From Parachlamydiales bacterium (GTDB taxonomy: Bacteria > Chlamydiota > Chlamydiia > Chlamydiales > Simkaniaceae): 24,458 bases of DNA. The translations under genes and the position numbers were made by a program. The notes beneath the pieces were generated by a model. It was not told the DNA's origin. It saw only the letters and a program-made list of their open reading frames with translations, and did not search any database. Below, piece by piece: positions 15,328 through 23,599 of this stretch. The DNA is taken from positions 1 to 24,458 of the forward strand of contig DAOWHK010000176.1 in the NCBI GenBank assembly GCA_030641465.1, given 5' to 3'. The first letter of the stretch is position 1. Each line of letters opens with the position of its first letter.

Positions 15328-16168
15328 TTTGTTTAAGCTTTTTTTGTAGGTATTCTTCAAGAGATGGAGAGTGGCTATGCAGCCACGATTTTAGGTCCTC
15401 TGTTCCGCTTGTTAATTCATCTTTGAGGCTTTTGGGAGGGGCTGTGGAAAATTCCCCGATATCAATTTCCATGGCTGTTTTACCAAAAATACCGATGTTG
15501 CGCTCGCAGTTGATATCTAGATCAGATATGCCTTTTTCTACTCGGTTAATGATTAAGTTTAGAATGGAGTCGATGAGCTCTTTTGCCTCGGTTAGGCGAT
15601 TTTCTAAAATGAGCTCATTGAGAACGGTAAATGTGGGCTGGGCATATTTTTGAATGAGGAATTCCATGTTGTCAAGATTGAGGGAAAAGGGTTTTCCGTG
15701 CTGATCTATGAGGGGAAGCTTTTTGTTTAAATGGCTTGTTTTTGTGAGATGAAGATAAAGGGTTCCTGTTTCTTCGCTTAGCTCGTGATAGGCAATTTGA
15801 TAGCTTTGATAGGTTTTTTCTCGGAGTTTTTTTCGCGTTTCCAATTTTTGTTTGCGACTAGCAAGGGAATATTTATCAAAAAAATGGCCTGAGTTCATGT
15901 GTTTTTGTTTAAAAAATTTGATCACGTATTTTTGATCTTCACTAAGAAATGCGTAGCACTCTTTTCCGCTTCCTAAATATGTGTATGTTTGATCAAGGAT
16001 TTTTTTTGGTAAGAGGGGCTGCTTTGTATCCCAGATTTTTTGGTAGGGATGGTGAGATGCGATTTTACTCGTGCAAAATCCTTCTGTTCTTTTGAAGTGG
16101 CCATAGGAAAGGGCTCCGCAAAGCAGTAGTATTAGGGGGAGAAAAAGCTTTAGGGTGCGTTTTTTCAT
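15314..16168 (-). CDS. Exported kinase-like protein A (unnamed family)
   Basis: One of four paralogues in this window. The 284-aa protein starts with a basic signal or anchor sequence (MKKRTLKLFLPLILLLCGAL). Conserved features in order: YLGSGKECYAF (Gly-rich loop at 66-68), YVIKFFKQKH with Lys84, LSEETGTLYLHLTKT (Glu132/133), MEFLIQK (169-174), GISDLDINCERNIG (Asp216, Asp218, Asn224) and EIDIGEF (Asp236, Gly238). This reads like a protein-kinase-like fold: glycine loop, ATP-anchoring Lys, a helix Glu, a catalytic-loop Asp..Asn and a DFG-like DIG. I infer the fold from these residues; no named family is recognised and activity is unproven. The position after a signal sequence would put the domain outside the cytosol. 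The ATG overlaps the stop of gene B by 4 nt. Confidence 0.8.
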   Translation of the reverse strand: MKKRTLKLFLPLILLLCGALSYGHFKRTEGFCTSKIASHHPYQKIWDTKQPLLPKKILDQTYTYLGSGKECYAFLSEDQKYVIKFFKQKHMNSGHFFDKYSLASRKQKLETRKKLREKTYQSYQIAYHELSEETGTLYLHLTKTSHLNKKLPLIDQHGKPFSLNLDNMEFLIQKYAQPTFTVLNELILENRLTEAKELIDSILNLIINRVEKGISDLDINCERNIGIFGKTAMEIDIGEFSTAPPKSLKDELTSGTEDLKSWLHSHSPSLEEYLQKKLKQNVTI

Positions 16169-17082
16169 AGAGATTCAAGAGTCGCTTGAGTAAGAGATTG
16201 TAATTGCTTGCTGTGATTTGGATAGGTATTATCCATCCAATCTTGGACTTGCTTTGCTATGTAGTGAAGATCTTCTTTGCAGCGACTTTGAGCTTTAGGG
16301 TCTTCACGGAGTTTATCAAGGTCAATTTCCATGGCTCTATCTTCTAAAAAACCAAAATTTTTGTAAATTTGCATGTCTGCATCTTTGAGTCCTTTTTGCG
16401 ATCTTGTAATGATCGTTTCATAAAGAGATTCGATGAGCTGAAAAGCTGTTTCTAGTTGGTAATTATCGATTAAGGATGCGAGCTTTTCAAAACCAAGAGT
16501 TGCTTTTTTCTGAATGAGGAATTCGTAGTTATCAATATCTAGAAAGTGATTTTTTTTATTTTGGTCGATGATTTTGAGGGATTTATTGAGATATTTGGTT
16601 TTATTTAGGTGGAGAAAAATAAGTCCTGTTTCTTCGCTTAGGTGAGTATAGGCAAGTTTATAGCTGTTATATGTTTGATTACGCAGCTTTGTGCGACTCT
16701 TTAGTGCTCTTAAGCGATGTTTATTCAGCTTATTTGGTAGGGGGAGGTAATTTTCCCATATTTTTGTACGTAAATGTTTTTGTTTAAAAAATTTAATGAC
16801 ATATTTTCCGTCTATGCTCTCGAATGCGTAGCAGTGATTGCCACTTGCAAGGTAGGAGAAGGGTTGATCGAGGATTTCATCTGTGAGTTTTTTTTCTAGC
16901 GTTGTTAATGTGCCGACATTCCAATCTGGATTGAAGGTATGATAAGATGTGATTTTTTTTACTGTGAATCCTTTTTTGCGTGCACTGCAAATAGAAAAGA
17001 TAATTGTTAATGCAAGGATAGAGCTTACATTGAAAAGAATGAGACGCACTCGTTTATTAAATTTATTGGCCATAATTTTCAT
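16165..17082 (-). CDS. Exported kinase-like protein B (unnamed family)
   Basis: A 305-aa paralogue of protein A, with a hydrophobic N-terminal segment (about 12-32, after MKIMANKFNKRVR) that could be a membrane anchor or signal. The shared blocks are present: YLASGNHCYAF, YVIKFFKQKH with Lys97, LSEETGLIFLHLNKT, YEFLIQK, GLKDADMQIYKNFGF (Asp234, Asp236, Asn242) and MEIDLDKL (Asp254). The last block differs from the other copies: the Gly after IDx is Asp256 here, so the DFG-like motif is lost, perhaps making this a pseudokinase-like member. Between the Lys and Glu blocks it has an insert with YLPLPNKLNKHR, which A and C lack but D has. It overlaps A by 4 nt and follows the 702-aa gene by 31 nt. 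A second in-frame ATG (17073) is an alternative start. Confidence 0.8.
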   Translation of the reverse strand: MKIMANKFNKRVRLILFNVSSILALTIIFSICSARKKGFTVKKITSYHTFNPDWNVGTLTTLEKKLTDEILDQPFSYLASGNHCYAFESIDGKYVIKFFKQKHLRTKIWENYLPLPNKLNKHRLRALKSRTKLRNQTYNSYKLAYTHLSEETGLIFLHLNKTKYLNKSLKIIDQNKKNHFLDIDNYEFLIQKKATLGFEKLASLIDNYQLETAFQLIESLYETIITRSQKGLKDADMQIYKNFGFLEDRAMEIDLDKLREDPKAQSRCKEDLHYIAKQVQDWMDNTYPNHSKQLQSLTQATLESL

Positions 17083-17113
17083 GCAGTAAAAAGATCCTAT
17101 GCAAAACCAAATC

Positions 17114-19222
17114 TTAAAGAGGCATTTTTGTTAAGATTTTGTTTGTAAGTGAACTAGGTCCTGGTTCATTCCATAAATTAATACAGGAATGGATAATGTT
17201 TTTAAAAAGGGTGTAATTTTTCTCATCTTCAAACCGGATGAGATAGCTTAAGCAGTGAATATCATATACATTGAGACTTGAATGGGTAATCTCGAGGTAT
17301 TTAATATCTGAGTGACTTATTGTATACAGTAAATGAGAGATGAGGCTTGGAGTCGTTGTACCTAAAACTAGAAGAAGATGATCATCAATCATTTGGGTTT
17401 TAATTAAGTAGTGATCTTCACTAAAGTCGTTTTCTAGTATTTCTAAAAGTTGGAGAAATTGTGCTTTTAGTAAAGTTGGCTCTAGCATGCTTTGCATGTA
17501 TGTAGGAGTTAGGGAGAAGAAAAAGTTTTCTAAAAGGAAGTCATTTCGAATATTGATTTTTTGAAGTAGCGTTTGCAATTCTGTAAAGATTTCATTTTGC
17601 TTAGAAATCATTCCACCATTGTAGTCTCTTAAGTCCCCGAGTATTGTATTTAAATGGGTAATTACTGCTTGACGAGCACTATAGAGATTTAAAGAGTAGT
17701 CTTTTCTAATGAATGGCTTTTTATCAAGAGAAAGTTGGAATACATGAGCAGCTTTTGGATACTTCTTTCTTAATATTCCTACGATTTTTCGTTCATGGTC
17801 AAATATTTTCACAGGAGTTGAGCTAGATTTGAAGAGATTTTCTAAAGAGTCTTGATTTTCTTTTTCAAGTCGAAGCAGTATTACAGTAAAGGTGACTTCT
17901 TCGAGTGATTGTTCATGAAAATTAACAATCATTTGGGGGATATCTTGAACGTATTTGAGTTGGTTCGAAAGTATCACAATATTCCGCATCACTTCTTCTT
18001 CATTTCTCAGCATGAAGATAGGATTAACAACGGTTTCTACTCGACTTTTTAGTTCGCGTGGTAAGTTTTTATGAAGATTTTTTATTTCTTGAATGGAAAA
18101 GTTTTCCTTAGATTCTTTACTTACTTCTAAATAGAGTGTGCGAATTTTCTCACTCCCTCTCCTGTCAATCAGTAAAGATTGTTTAACCATATTGCACTCT
18201 GGAAGGAAGTGTTGGATCGCTTTTAGGATATGTTTATCTTCAAAAATTTCGTTTTCGTTGACGAAATTAATGGCAATAAGAATCCCAAGAACCGATAACT
18301 TTTCGTTCTCTTGAGAAATTTTTGTATGCATCAGTTTCATACTAAGATGACGTTTTGTGGGGCTACTTACAACCGCATGCCCGAGCATTTTTCTAAAAAG
18401 ATACTGATAGGATATAATTCGATTTAGATGGCGCACTTTTCGATTCGCTGTAAAGTGATCCCTCATTAATAGAACAAAATGCTGTATCTCTTTAAAAATA
18501 TCCCCATCAAATGCATGAGGTTTTAGCTCAAGAAGAGGGGCAAGTTGTTCTTGGATTTTTGTAACCTTATCTTCTGCAGCAGCTTTGATGAGCAAATGCT
18601 GCATTTGATCGAACATACTATTGTTAAATTCTTTAAGAGGTTGATTAATTAGGGATGCAATGTTTTCCTGAATGATAATTTTTTTCTGGTCGAGAGATAG
18701 ATTTTTTTGAAGCACAACCATTCGAGTATGTTGTACTGCTAAAATATTTCTTCTAATTTCACGAATCACATTTGGTAAGTTGTTTTGAACCTGCTTCAAG
18801 TCTTTATTATTTTCTACGTGGATAATAAGTTCATTTATAAAGTATTGCATCCCTGGGTTTGCTATAAATTCAAAATTTAAACAGCGTGTAATAACTAGAT
18901 TTAGTTGTTTTCCGGGGATAAGCCAACGACTGCCCATATCTCCCATATAACGACCAGCGCCTTGTGTATATTTTGCTTTGCAAAGAATTGTAATAGAGAT
19001 TGTTGATGGAGCCATATTCCCAATAGAAAAGTATGGAATAGGAAGCATCTGATCTACTTTATTGTAGTAATCTTGATCATTTTCTGCCAGAATGTCTTCT
19101 GGCATCACTCGATGGATTAATTTTTCCATGGAATTTACATATATATCAAAGGTTTGTTTATGCTCTTCAGGGCTTGCAAATGAAGATTTGATTCTAAGTC
19201 TTTTTTTGTCCATGTTACTCAT
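17114..19222 (-). CDS. Large unknown cytoplasmic protein (702 aa)
   Basis: I do not recognise this protein. It is 702 aa, with no signal peptide and no membrane segment. The N-terminus is charged (MSNMDKKRLRIKSS). Most of the chain is predicted-helix-like, Leu/Ile/Lys/Glu-rich, with several His and Asn. A more ordered region (about 65-130: FSIGNMAPSTISITILCKAK, then GRYMGDMGSRWLIPGK) may be a beta-rich domain, and there is a Leu/His-rich end. No nucleotide-binding or catalytic signature is clear. The ATG at 19222 overlaps the oppA stop by 8 nt (ATGAGTAA) and has AAGGA 5 nt upstream, so translation is probably coupled to oppA. Codon use and context indicate a real gene. It sits between the OppA genes and the kinase-like pair B-A, and may be a partner of either. 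Confidence 0.8.
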   Translation of the reverse strand: MSNMDKKRLRIKSSFASPEEHKQTFDIYVNSMEKLIHRVMPEDILAENDQDYYNKVDQMLPIPYFSIGNMAPSTISITILCKAKYTQGAGRYMGDMGSRWLIPGKQLNLVITRCLNFEFIANPGMQYFINELIIHVENNKDLKQVQNNLPNVIREIRRNILAVQHTRMVVLQKNLSLDQKKIIIQENIASLINQPLKEFNNSMFDQMQHLLIKAAAEDKVTKIQEQLAPLLELKPHAFDGDIFKEIQHFVLLMRDHFTANRKVRHLNRIISYQYLFRKMLGHAVVSSPTKRHLSMKLMHTKISQENEKLSVLGILIAINFVNENEIFEDKHILKAIQHFLPECNMVKQSLLIDRRGSEKIRTLYLEVSKESKENFSIQEIKNLHKNLPRELKSRVETVVNPIFMLRNEEEVMRNIVILSNQLKYVQDIPQMIVNFHEQSLEEVTFTVILLRLEKENQDSLENLFKSSSTPVKIFDHERKIVGILRKKYPKAAHVFQLSLDKKPFIRKDYSLNLYSARQAVITHLNTILGDLRDYNGGMISKQNEIFTELQTLLQKINIRNDFLLENFFFSLTPTYMQSMLEPTLLKAQFLQLLEILENDFSEDHYLIKTQMIDDHLLLVLGTTTPSLISHLLYTISHSDIKYLEITHSSLNVYDIHCLSYLIRFEDEKNYTLFKNIIHSCINLWNEPGPSSLTNKILTKMPL

Positions 19223-20831
19223 TTAATCCTTGCTTCTCAAAATGTGCGTAGTTGAAGTGCACCGATCCAATAGGGGAGACGTACACGTCTTTTAAATATG
19301 GCTTTTGTAAATAGGCATAGTTCCAATGAAATAGAGGCGCTAGAGGAAAATCATCAATGAAAATTTTTTCAGCCTGCTCTAAAATAGCAAATCTTTTGGA
19401 AGGATCTTTGCATTGCATGGAATCATCGAGTAATTGGATGTACTCAGAGTTTTCCCATCCGGGATGATTAAGCCTATTCGTTTTTAGTTTGAACCTGTCT
19501 AATATGTTCATCTGATCATTATACTGCGCTACCCACATGTATTCACAAAATTGGTAATCTTTGCGAGCGAGTTTATCGAGAAAAACACGAAATTCGGTGT
19601 TTGCAAGTTTCACCTGCACGCCTAATACTTCATTCCACTGCTGTTGCAAAGCTTCTGCAATTTTTTTATAAACTTCATTTGTCACGTGGTAAAAGGTGAG
19701 TTTATTTAATTCTTCAGGCTGAAGGTTCAACTCTTTAAGCCCTTCTTGAAAGTGGTGTCTTGCAAGTTGATAATTTGCATCTTTGAAATATTCTTGATTT
19801 TCCCCATTTTTAAGAATAGGCGGTACGCTACCTGTTGCAACAATTTCACCAAGTTGTGTGATATTATCTACTATGGATTGTCTGTTAATTGCATAAGAAA
19901 ATGCTTTTCTCATATGTAAATTATTGAAAGGAAATGTGTTTACATTGAAGCAGCACATAGTTGTTGCGCCAACTTGCTGTGTAATAATTTCCCCATTTTT
20001 AATGAGCGTTGGTCTTGAATCAAGGGGGATTGCGGAAAAAGGATTTCCCACCATATCAAGATCACCTGTTTCATACATATCAAGGGCTGTATTTTCATCA
20101 TTTATAAAGCAAATATCGATTCCAGATAGCTGCACATCGTCTACGTCCCAATAATGCATGTTTTTCTTTAGGCTGATGTAGTTATTATGTTGCCACTCTT
20201 TTAGTGCAAAAGGACCATTGCAGATAAAATTATTGTTGGCAGTATCCGCCCAAGTAGGATGAGTTAATACGTTTTGATGAGGGACGGGAAAAAATACACA
20301 AAATGAGGTGAGGTCTAGGAAGTAGGGAGTTGCATTTTCTAGTTCTACAACAAGGGTTTTAGTGTCTGTAGCTGTTACTCCAATTGCGCTTAATGGAACT
20401 AATCCATTTTTTGCAGACTCTGCATTTTTAATAGGATAAAGTAAGTTTGCATTGGGGCAAGGAAAAAGCGGGTCAAGCATTGCTTTCCATGCAAATTCAA
20501 AGTCGTATGCTACAAGGTCTGTTCCATCTGACCATTTGGAGTCTTTTAAATGGAAGGTGTATATCGTTCCATCTTCAGAAATATCAATGGACTTAGCAAG
20601 TGCAAGATTATTGCTTGAATGTGGTGTCATTCGAGTTAGACCTTCAAAAAGCATGAACTGCATGGAAGAGGAAATAACATCGCCCCCTTTTCTTGGGTCT
20701 AAGGTTGGTGGATCATGGGGAAAATTGATTTTTAGAATATTTTTCTTCATTCTTGAAGAAGATGAGGAAGGATGACAAGAGAAGGCGAGTAGTAGAACTA
20801 AAAAAGAGATAATGTGTCGGTATTTACTCAT
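19215..20831 (-). CDS. oppA: OppA-like oligopeptide-binding lipoprotein (copy 2)
   Basis: A periplasmic peptide-binding component (SBP family 5) of an ABC importer, 538 aa. The lipoprotein signal ends LLLAFSC with Cys19, followed by a Ser-rich linker. Family features are LKINFPHDPPTLDPRK just after it, a YTFHLKDSKWSDGTDL strand-turn, AYDFEFAWKAMLDP, the hinge-region GPFALKEWQHNNYISLKKN, MRKAFSYAINRQSIV, and VATGSVPPIL. I start at the ATG at 20831, which has AAAGGA 6 nt upstream. An in-frame ATG at 20855 has none. A candidate promoter lies at 20876-20903, so this gene may head a transcript running through the 702-aa gene, B, A and beyond. It is clearly homologous throughout to the adjacent copy. 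No permease or ATPase of the Opp type is in the window, so it must work with proteins encoded elsewhere. Confidence 0.93.
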   Translation of the reverse strand: MSKYRHIISFLVLLLAFSCHPSSSSSRMKKNILKINFPHDPPTLDPRKGGDVISSSMQFMLFEGLTRMTPHSSNNLALAKSIDISEDGTIYTFHLKDSKWSDGTDLVAYDFEFAWKAMLDPLFPCPNANLLYPIKNAESAKNGLVPLSAIGVTATDTKTLVVELENATPYFLDLTSFCVFFPVPHQNVLTHPTWADTANNNFICNGPFALKEWQHNNYISLKKNMHYWDVDDVQLSGIDICFINDENTALDMYETGDLDMVGNPFSAIPLDSRPTLIKNGEIITQQVGATTMCCFNVNTFPFNNLHMRKAFSYAINRQSIVDNITQLGEIVATGSVPPILKNGENQEYFKDANYQLARHHFQEGLKELNLQPEELNKLTFYHVTNEVYKKIAEALQQQWNEVLGVQVKLANTEFRVFLDKLARKDYQFCEYMWVAQYNDQMNILDRFKLKTNRLNHPGWENSEYIQLLDDSMQCKDPSKRFAILEQAEKIFIDDFPLAPLFHWNYAYLQKPYLKDVYVSPIGSVHFNYAHFEKQGLNE

Positions 20832-20875
20832 AGATTGTCCTTTGTAGTATCTCATTTATAAAATGTTAGATTACA

Positions 20876-20903
20876 AATATATTTCATTTTTTGTTTTTGT
20901 AAA
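20876..20903 (-). promoter_or_regulatory. Candidate promoter of oppA copy 2
   Basis: Read on the minus strand, TTTACA (20903-20898) and TATATT (20881-20876) are 16 bp apart, within the 241-bp gap between the two oppA genes. With a terminator-like hairpin behind copy 1 this suggests a separate transcript beginning here. Confidence 0.5.
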
Positions 20904-21033
20904 CATAAAAGATGACATTTGGGAATGTTTTTAGGAAGCACCGAACAACTTCAAAATTTCCACTTTCTCAACACTCCCTTTAGATGGATTTTTGGGAAAA
21001 ACTTTTTGAGAGCAGGCCCTTTTTGTCCAAAAG

Positions 21034-21067
21034 GCGCTGAAGCAGGATCTGCGGGGTTATTCAGTGC
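21034..21067 (-). terminator. Terminator-like hairpin downstream of oppA copy 1
   Basis: Starting 6 nt after the stop codon, the outer arms TTCAGTGC (21060-21067) and GCGCTGAA (21034-21041) pair with one mismatch, and inside them GCAG/CTGC (21042-21045, 21049-21052) form a second short stem. On the minus strand the hairpin is followed by CCTTTT, a short U-tract, so termination may be partial. Confidence 0.45.
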
Positions 21068-21072
21068 TTTTT

Positions 21073-22698
21073 TTATTGAAGGCTTTCTAGAAAAACATGT
21101 TGATATTGAAGGTGTCCTAGGGGAGAAATTTCAAGACCTTTGACTTTGGAGTTTTGCAGATAAAAAAGCGTATAGTGATAAAGGGGCGCAATTGGCATTT
21201 CTTGCATAAGGATTTCTTCTGCTCTTTGAAAAAGATGATCCCTAGACTTTGCATTTTTTGCAAAAAAGGAATCCTGTAATAACTGTGTATACTCTACGTT
21301 TGAAAAGCCGCAGTAGTTTTTCTTCATTGATGGATCCATAAAGCGCTCAAGAACATTCATTTGATCGGGAAATTGTGTAATAAGTGACATGTGGGCTATG
21401 TCATAATGACGTCTATGCAGAAGGTCTAGAAATACTTTAAGTTCAAAACATTGCAGTTTCACATGAATGCCGAGCGTTTCTCTCCACTGACTTTGAATGA
21501 TCAGTGCAATTTTCTTTTGTAGATCGGATGCAAAATAGCTATAGGTTAAGATAGGATAATCTTTTATATTTAGATTTAGTTCCTTGAGCCCTTTTTCAAA
21601 ATATTTTTTTGCGAGATTTTTTTGAGAATCTATAAAAAAAGAGGTATGTTCTCCATGGTTTTTTAAGATTGGAGGGACTATTCCTGTTGCGACTTGTTCC
21701 CCAATTGGGGTGATATTTTTTACGAGTAAATTTCTGTCAATTGCAAGAGCTAGACCTTTTCGAATATTCCGATTTTTTAAAGGTAAACGGGTTAAATTAA
21801 AAGTGCAAAAAGTCGTTCCGCCAATTGGTTGATGCAAGAGATCTCCTTCAAGCGATAGATGTTCTAATGCATCGAGCGTAATGGGAGATGTAAACCCTCC
21901 TATGAGGTCAAGAGCGTTGTTTTCATACATTTGGAGGGTTGTATTTTCCTCTTTAATGATGCTGATATGAATTTTCTCTAAAAAGACCTTTTTTTTATCA
22001 AAATAACTGGGATTTTTTTGAAGTGAGAGTTCCTTGTCATAATGCCAATTAGTAAGATTAAAAGGGCCGCTCGAGATGATAGAATTTTTTTGCACCTGAG
22101 AATTAATATTACTTGGGTGAATAGGGAAATATGTACAGTAGGCAAGTAGTTCAAGGAAGTAGGGGACGGGATGCTCTAGAGTGACTATTAACAAGCGATC
22201 ACTTTGCGCATGTATGCCTACTTGATCTATTGGAGTTTTACCAATTTTTGCAGATTTTGCATTTTTTATTGGGAAAAGTAGATAGGCAGAAGAAGAAGTG
22301 AAATCAGGATTTAGAATGCTTTTCCAAGAGCGTTCAAAATCAAATGCCGAAACGGTTTCTCCGTTTGACCAAAGAGTGTTTTTTAAATGGAATGTATAGG
22401 TACATAGATCCTTTGAGACTTCGATCTTTTTTGCAATGTTTAAGGAAATAGAGCCATCAGGATTTAGATGCGTAAGACCTGTATATAACAGGAAGCAAAG
22501 GTTACAAGATACGGGGTCACTACATTTTCTTGGATCGATTGAAAAGGGATCATAAGAAAAAGCAATGCGAAGAGTATTTTCCGTTTTTTGCGGTTCTAAG
22601 GAATTTTTACTGCAAGAAGATGTACTAAGTATTAATAAGGAAAAGACAAAGAATAGACATCTTTTTATATGCACATAATTATTGGTTTTTTTGTGCAT
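21073..22698 (-). CDS. oppA: OppA-like oligopeptide-binding lipoprotein (copy 1)
   Basis: A 541-aa peptide-binding lipoprotein, paralogous to the neighbouring copy. The signal peptide carries the lipobox STSSC with Cys29. Matching blocks are LRIAFSYDPFSIDPRK, YTFHLKNTLWSNGETV, AFDFERSWKSILNP, SGPFNLTNWHYDKELSLQKN, IRKGLALAIDRNLLV and VATGIVPPIL. By eye about 40% of residues agree with copy 2. The proteins differ mostly in the ligand-pocket half, so they may bind different peptides. The ATG at 22698 overlaps the kinase-like gene C by 20 nt and lacks a clear ribosome binding site; a GTG at 22674 just after the C stop is an alternative start. Genes D, C and this copy form one unit, ending at the hairpin at 21034-21067. 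Confidence 0.93.
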   Translation of the reverse strand: MHKKTNNYVHIKRCLFFVFSLLILSTSSCSKNSLEPQKTENTLRIAFSYDPFSIDPRKCSDPVSCNLCFLLYTGLTHLNPDGSISLNIAKKIEVSKDLCTYTFHLKNTLWSNGETVSAFDFERSWKSILNPDFTSSSAYLLFPIKNAKSAKIGKTPIDQVGIHAQSDRLLIVTLEHPVPYFLELLAYCTYFPIHPSNINSQVQKNSIISSGPFNLTNWHYDKELSLQKNPSYFDKKKVFLEKIHISIIKEENTTLQMYENNALDLIGGFTSPITLDALEHLSLEGDLLHQPIGGTTFCTFNLTRLPLKNRNIRKGLALAIDRNLLVKNITPIGEQVATGIVPPILKNHGEHTSFFIDSQKNLAKKYFEKGLKELNLNIKDYPILTYSYFASDLQKKIALIIQSQWRETLGIHVKLQCFELKVFLDLLHRRHYDIAHMSLITQFPDQMNVLERFMDPSMKKNYCGFSNVEYTQLLQDSFFAKNAKSRDHLFQRAEEILMQEMPIAPLYHYTLFYLQNSKVKGLEISPLGHLQYQHVFLESLQ

Positions 22699-23599
22699 GG
22701 TTTAACAGTTCAATTGGTTTGTAATTCTCATTTTGTTTTAATTGAGCAATAATTTGTTTTGTTGGGACTATAAGCTCAGGGTAGTTTTTTCTTAAGAATA
22801 GACATAGTTTAGCTTCTATTTTTGGTAATTCATGGTGGAAAAAATAAGCAGAATCTTTTTTAGGATCTCTATGAAATCCCCCAACATCTATTTCGATAGC
22901 TTGTTTACCAATAAATCCAAAATTTCTAATTAAATGTGGGTCTTTATCGGAGTATCCTTTTTGAGAGCGCGCAAGAGTTAAATTGAGTAATTTATAAATC
23001 GTGTTTATTGCACCGGTAAAATCATTATTTTTTTTATATTCTAGTAGCATATCTTGTGAGCTTAGAGCTTTTTTTTGGAGAATAAACTCAAATCGATCGA
23101 GTGGGATTTGGAACTCTCGGTTTAATTTGTCGTAAAACATAAGTGTTGGAAGTGTGCTTTTTGTTTTATTTAGATGTAAAAACAGAAGCCCCGTCTCTTC
23201 TTTTAAATGTAGATAAGAAAGAATGCAGCTATTAAATGTATCACGCATGGCGTTTTGACTTTTTTGCTTCTTATTGTTTAAAAGGAAAATCTTAGAAATA
23301 GTTCTTTTCATTTTTCCTTTGCGCCCCTTAAAAAATTTGATAACAAATTCTTTATCTGTGCTCTCAAATGCAAAGCTCTGAGAGCCACTTGAAAGATAGG
23401 AGTAATTTTGAGAAAGGGCTTTATCAATGAGTTGTTTGTCCAGAGGATTGGGAGAGTAATTCATGTTCTCCCCGGTTGAAAAAATCGATTCAATGCGTTT
23501 TTGAGAAAATCCATCGGTCAAATGGTGATAGAGTCTTTCGACTCCAATACCGATGAGGAGTGTTAGTACTATAGTGCCTAAAAACAAGGTTTTTCTCAT
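22679..23599 (-). CDS. Exported kinase-like protein C (unnamed family)
   Basis: A 306-aa paralogue of A, B and D. The N-terminus is a signal or anchor (MRKTLFLGTIVLTLLIGIGV) followed by ERLYHHLTDGF, which is recognisably shared with D (ERLCHYATDGF). Conserved blocks are YLSSGSQSFAF, FVIKFFKG with Lys88, LKEETGLLFLHLNKT, FEFILQKKA, GYSDKDPHLIRNFGF (Asp218, Asp220, Asn226) and AIEIDVGGF (Asp238, Gly240). The Cys of the CYAF motif is Ser here. The linker after the Lys block is short, as in A. The start overlaps the stop of D by 4 nt and its end overlaps oppA copy 1 by 20 nt. A kinase-like fold is inferred only from the pattern of conserved residues. Confidence 0.8.
   Translation of the reverse strand: MRKTLFLGTIVLTLLIGIGVERLYHHLTDGFSQKRIESIFSTGENMNYSPNPLDKQLIDKALSQNYSYLSSGSQSFAFESTDKEFVIKFFKGRKGKMKRTISKIFLLNNKKQKSQNAMRDTFNSCILSYLHLKEETGLLFLHLNKTKSTLPTLMFYDKLNREFQIPLDRFEFILQKKALSSQDMLLEYKKNNDFTGAINTIYKLLNLTLARSQKGYSDKDPHLIRNFGFIGKQAIEIDVGGFHRDPKKDSAYFFHHELPKIEAKLCLFLRKNYPELIVPTKQIIAQLKQNENYKPIELLNHAQKNQ

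Noticed and set aside
20919..21143. Plus-strand 74-codon ORF between the oppA genes
   Set aside because: It overlaps the 3' end of oppA copy 1, has no ribosome binding site or family resemblance, and covers the terminator-like hairpin.
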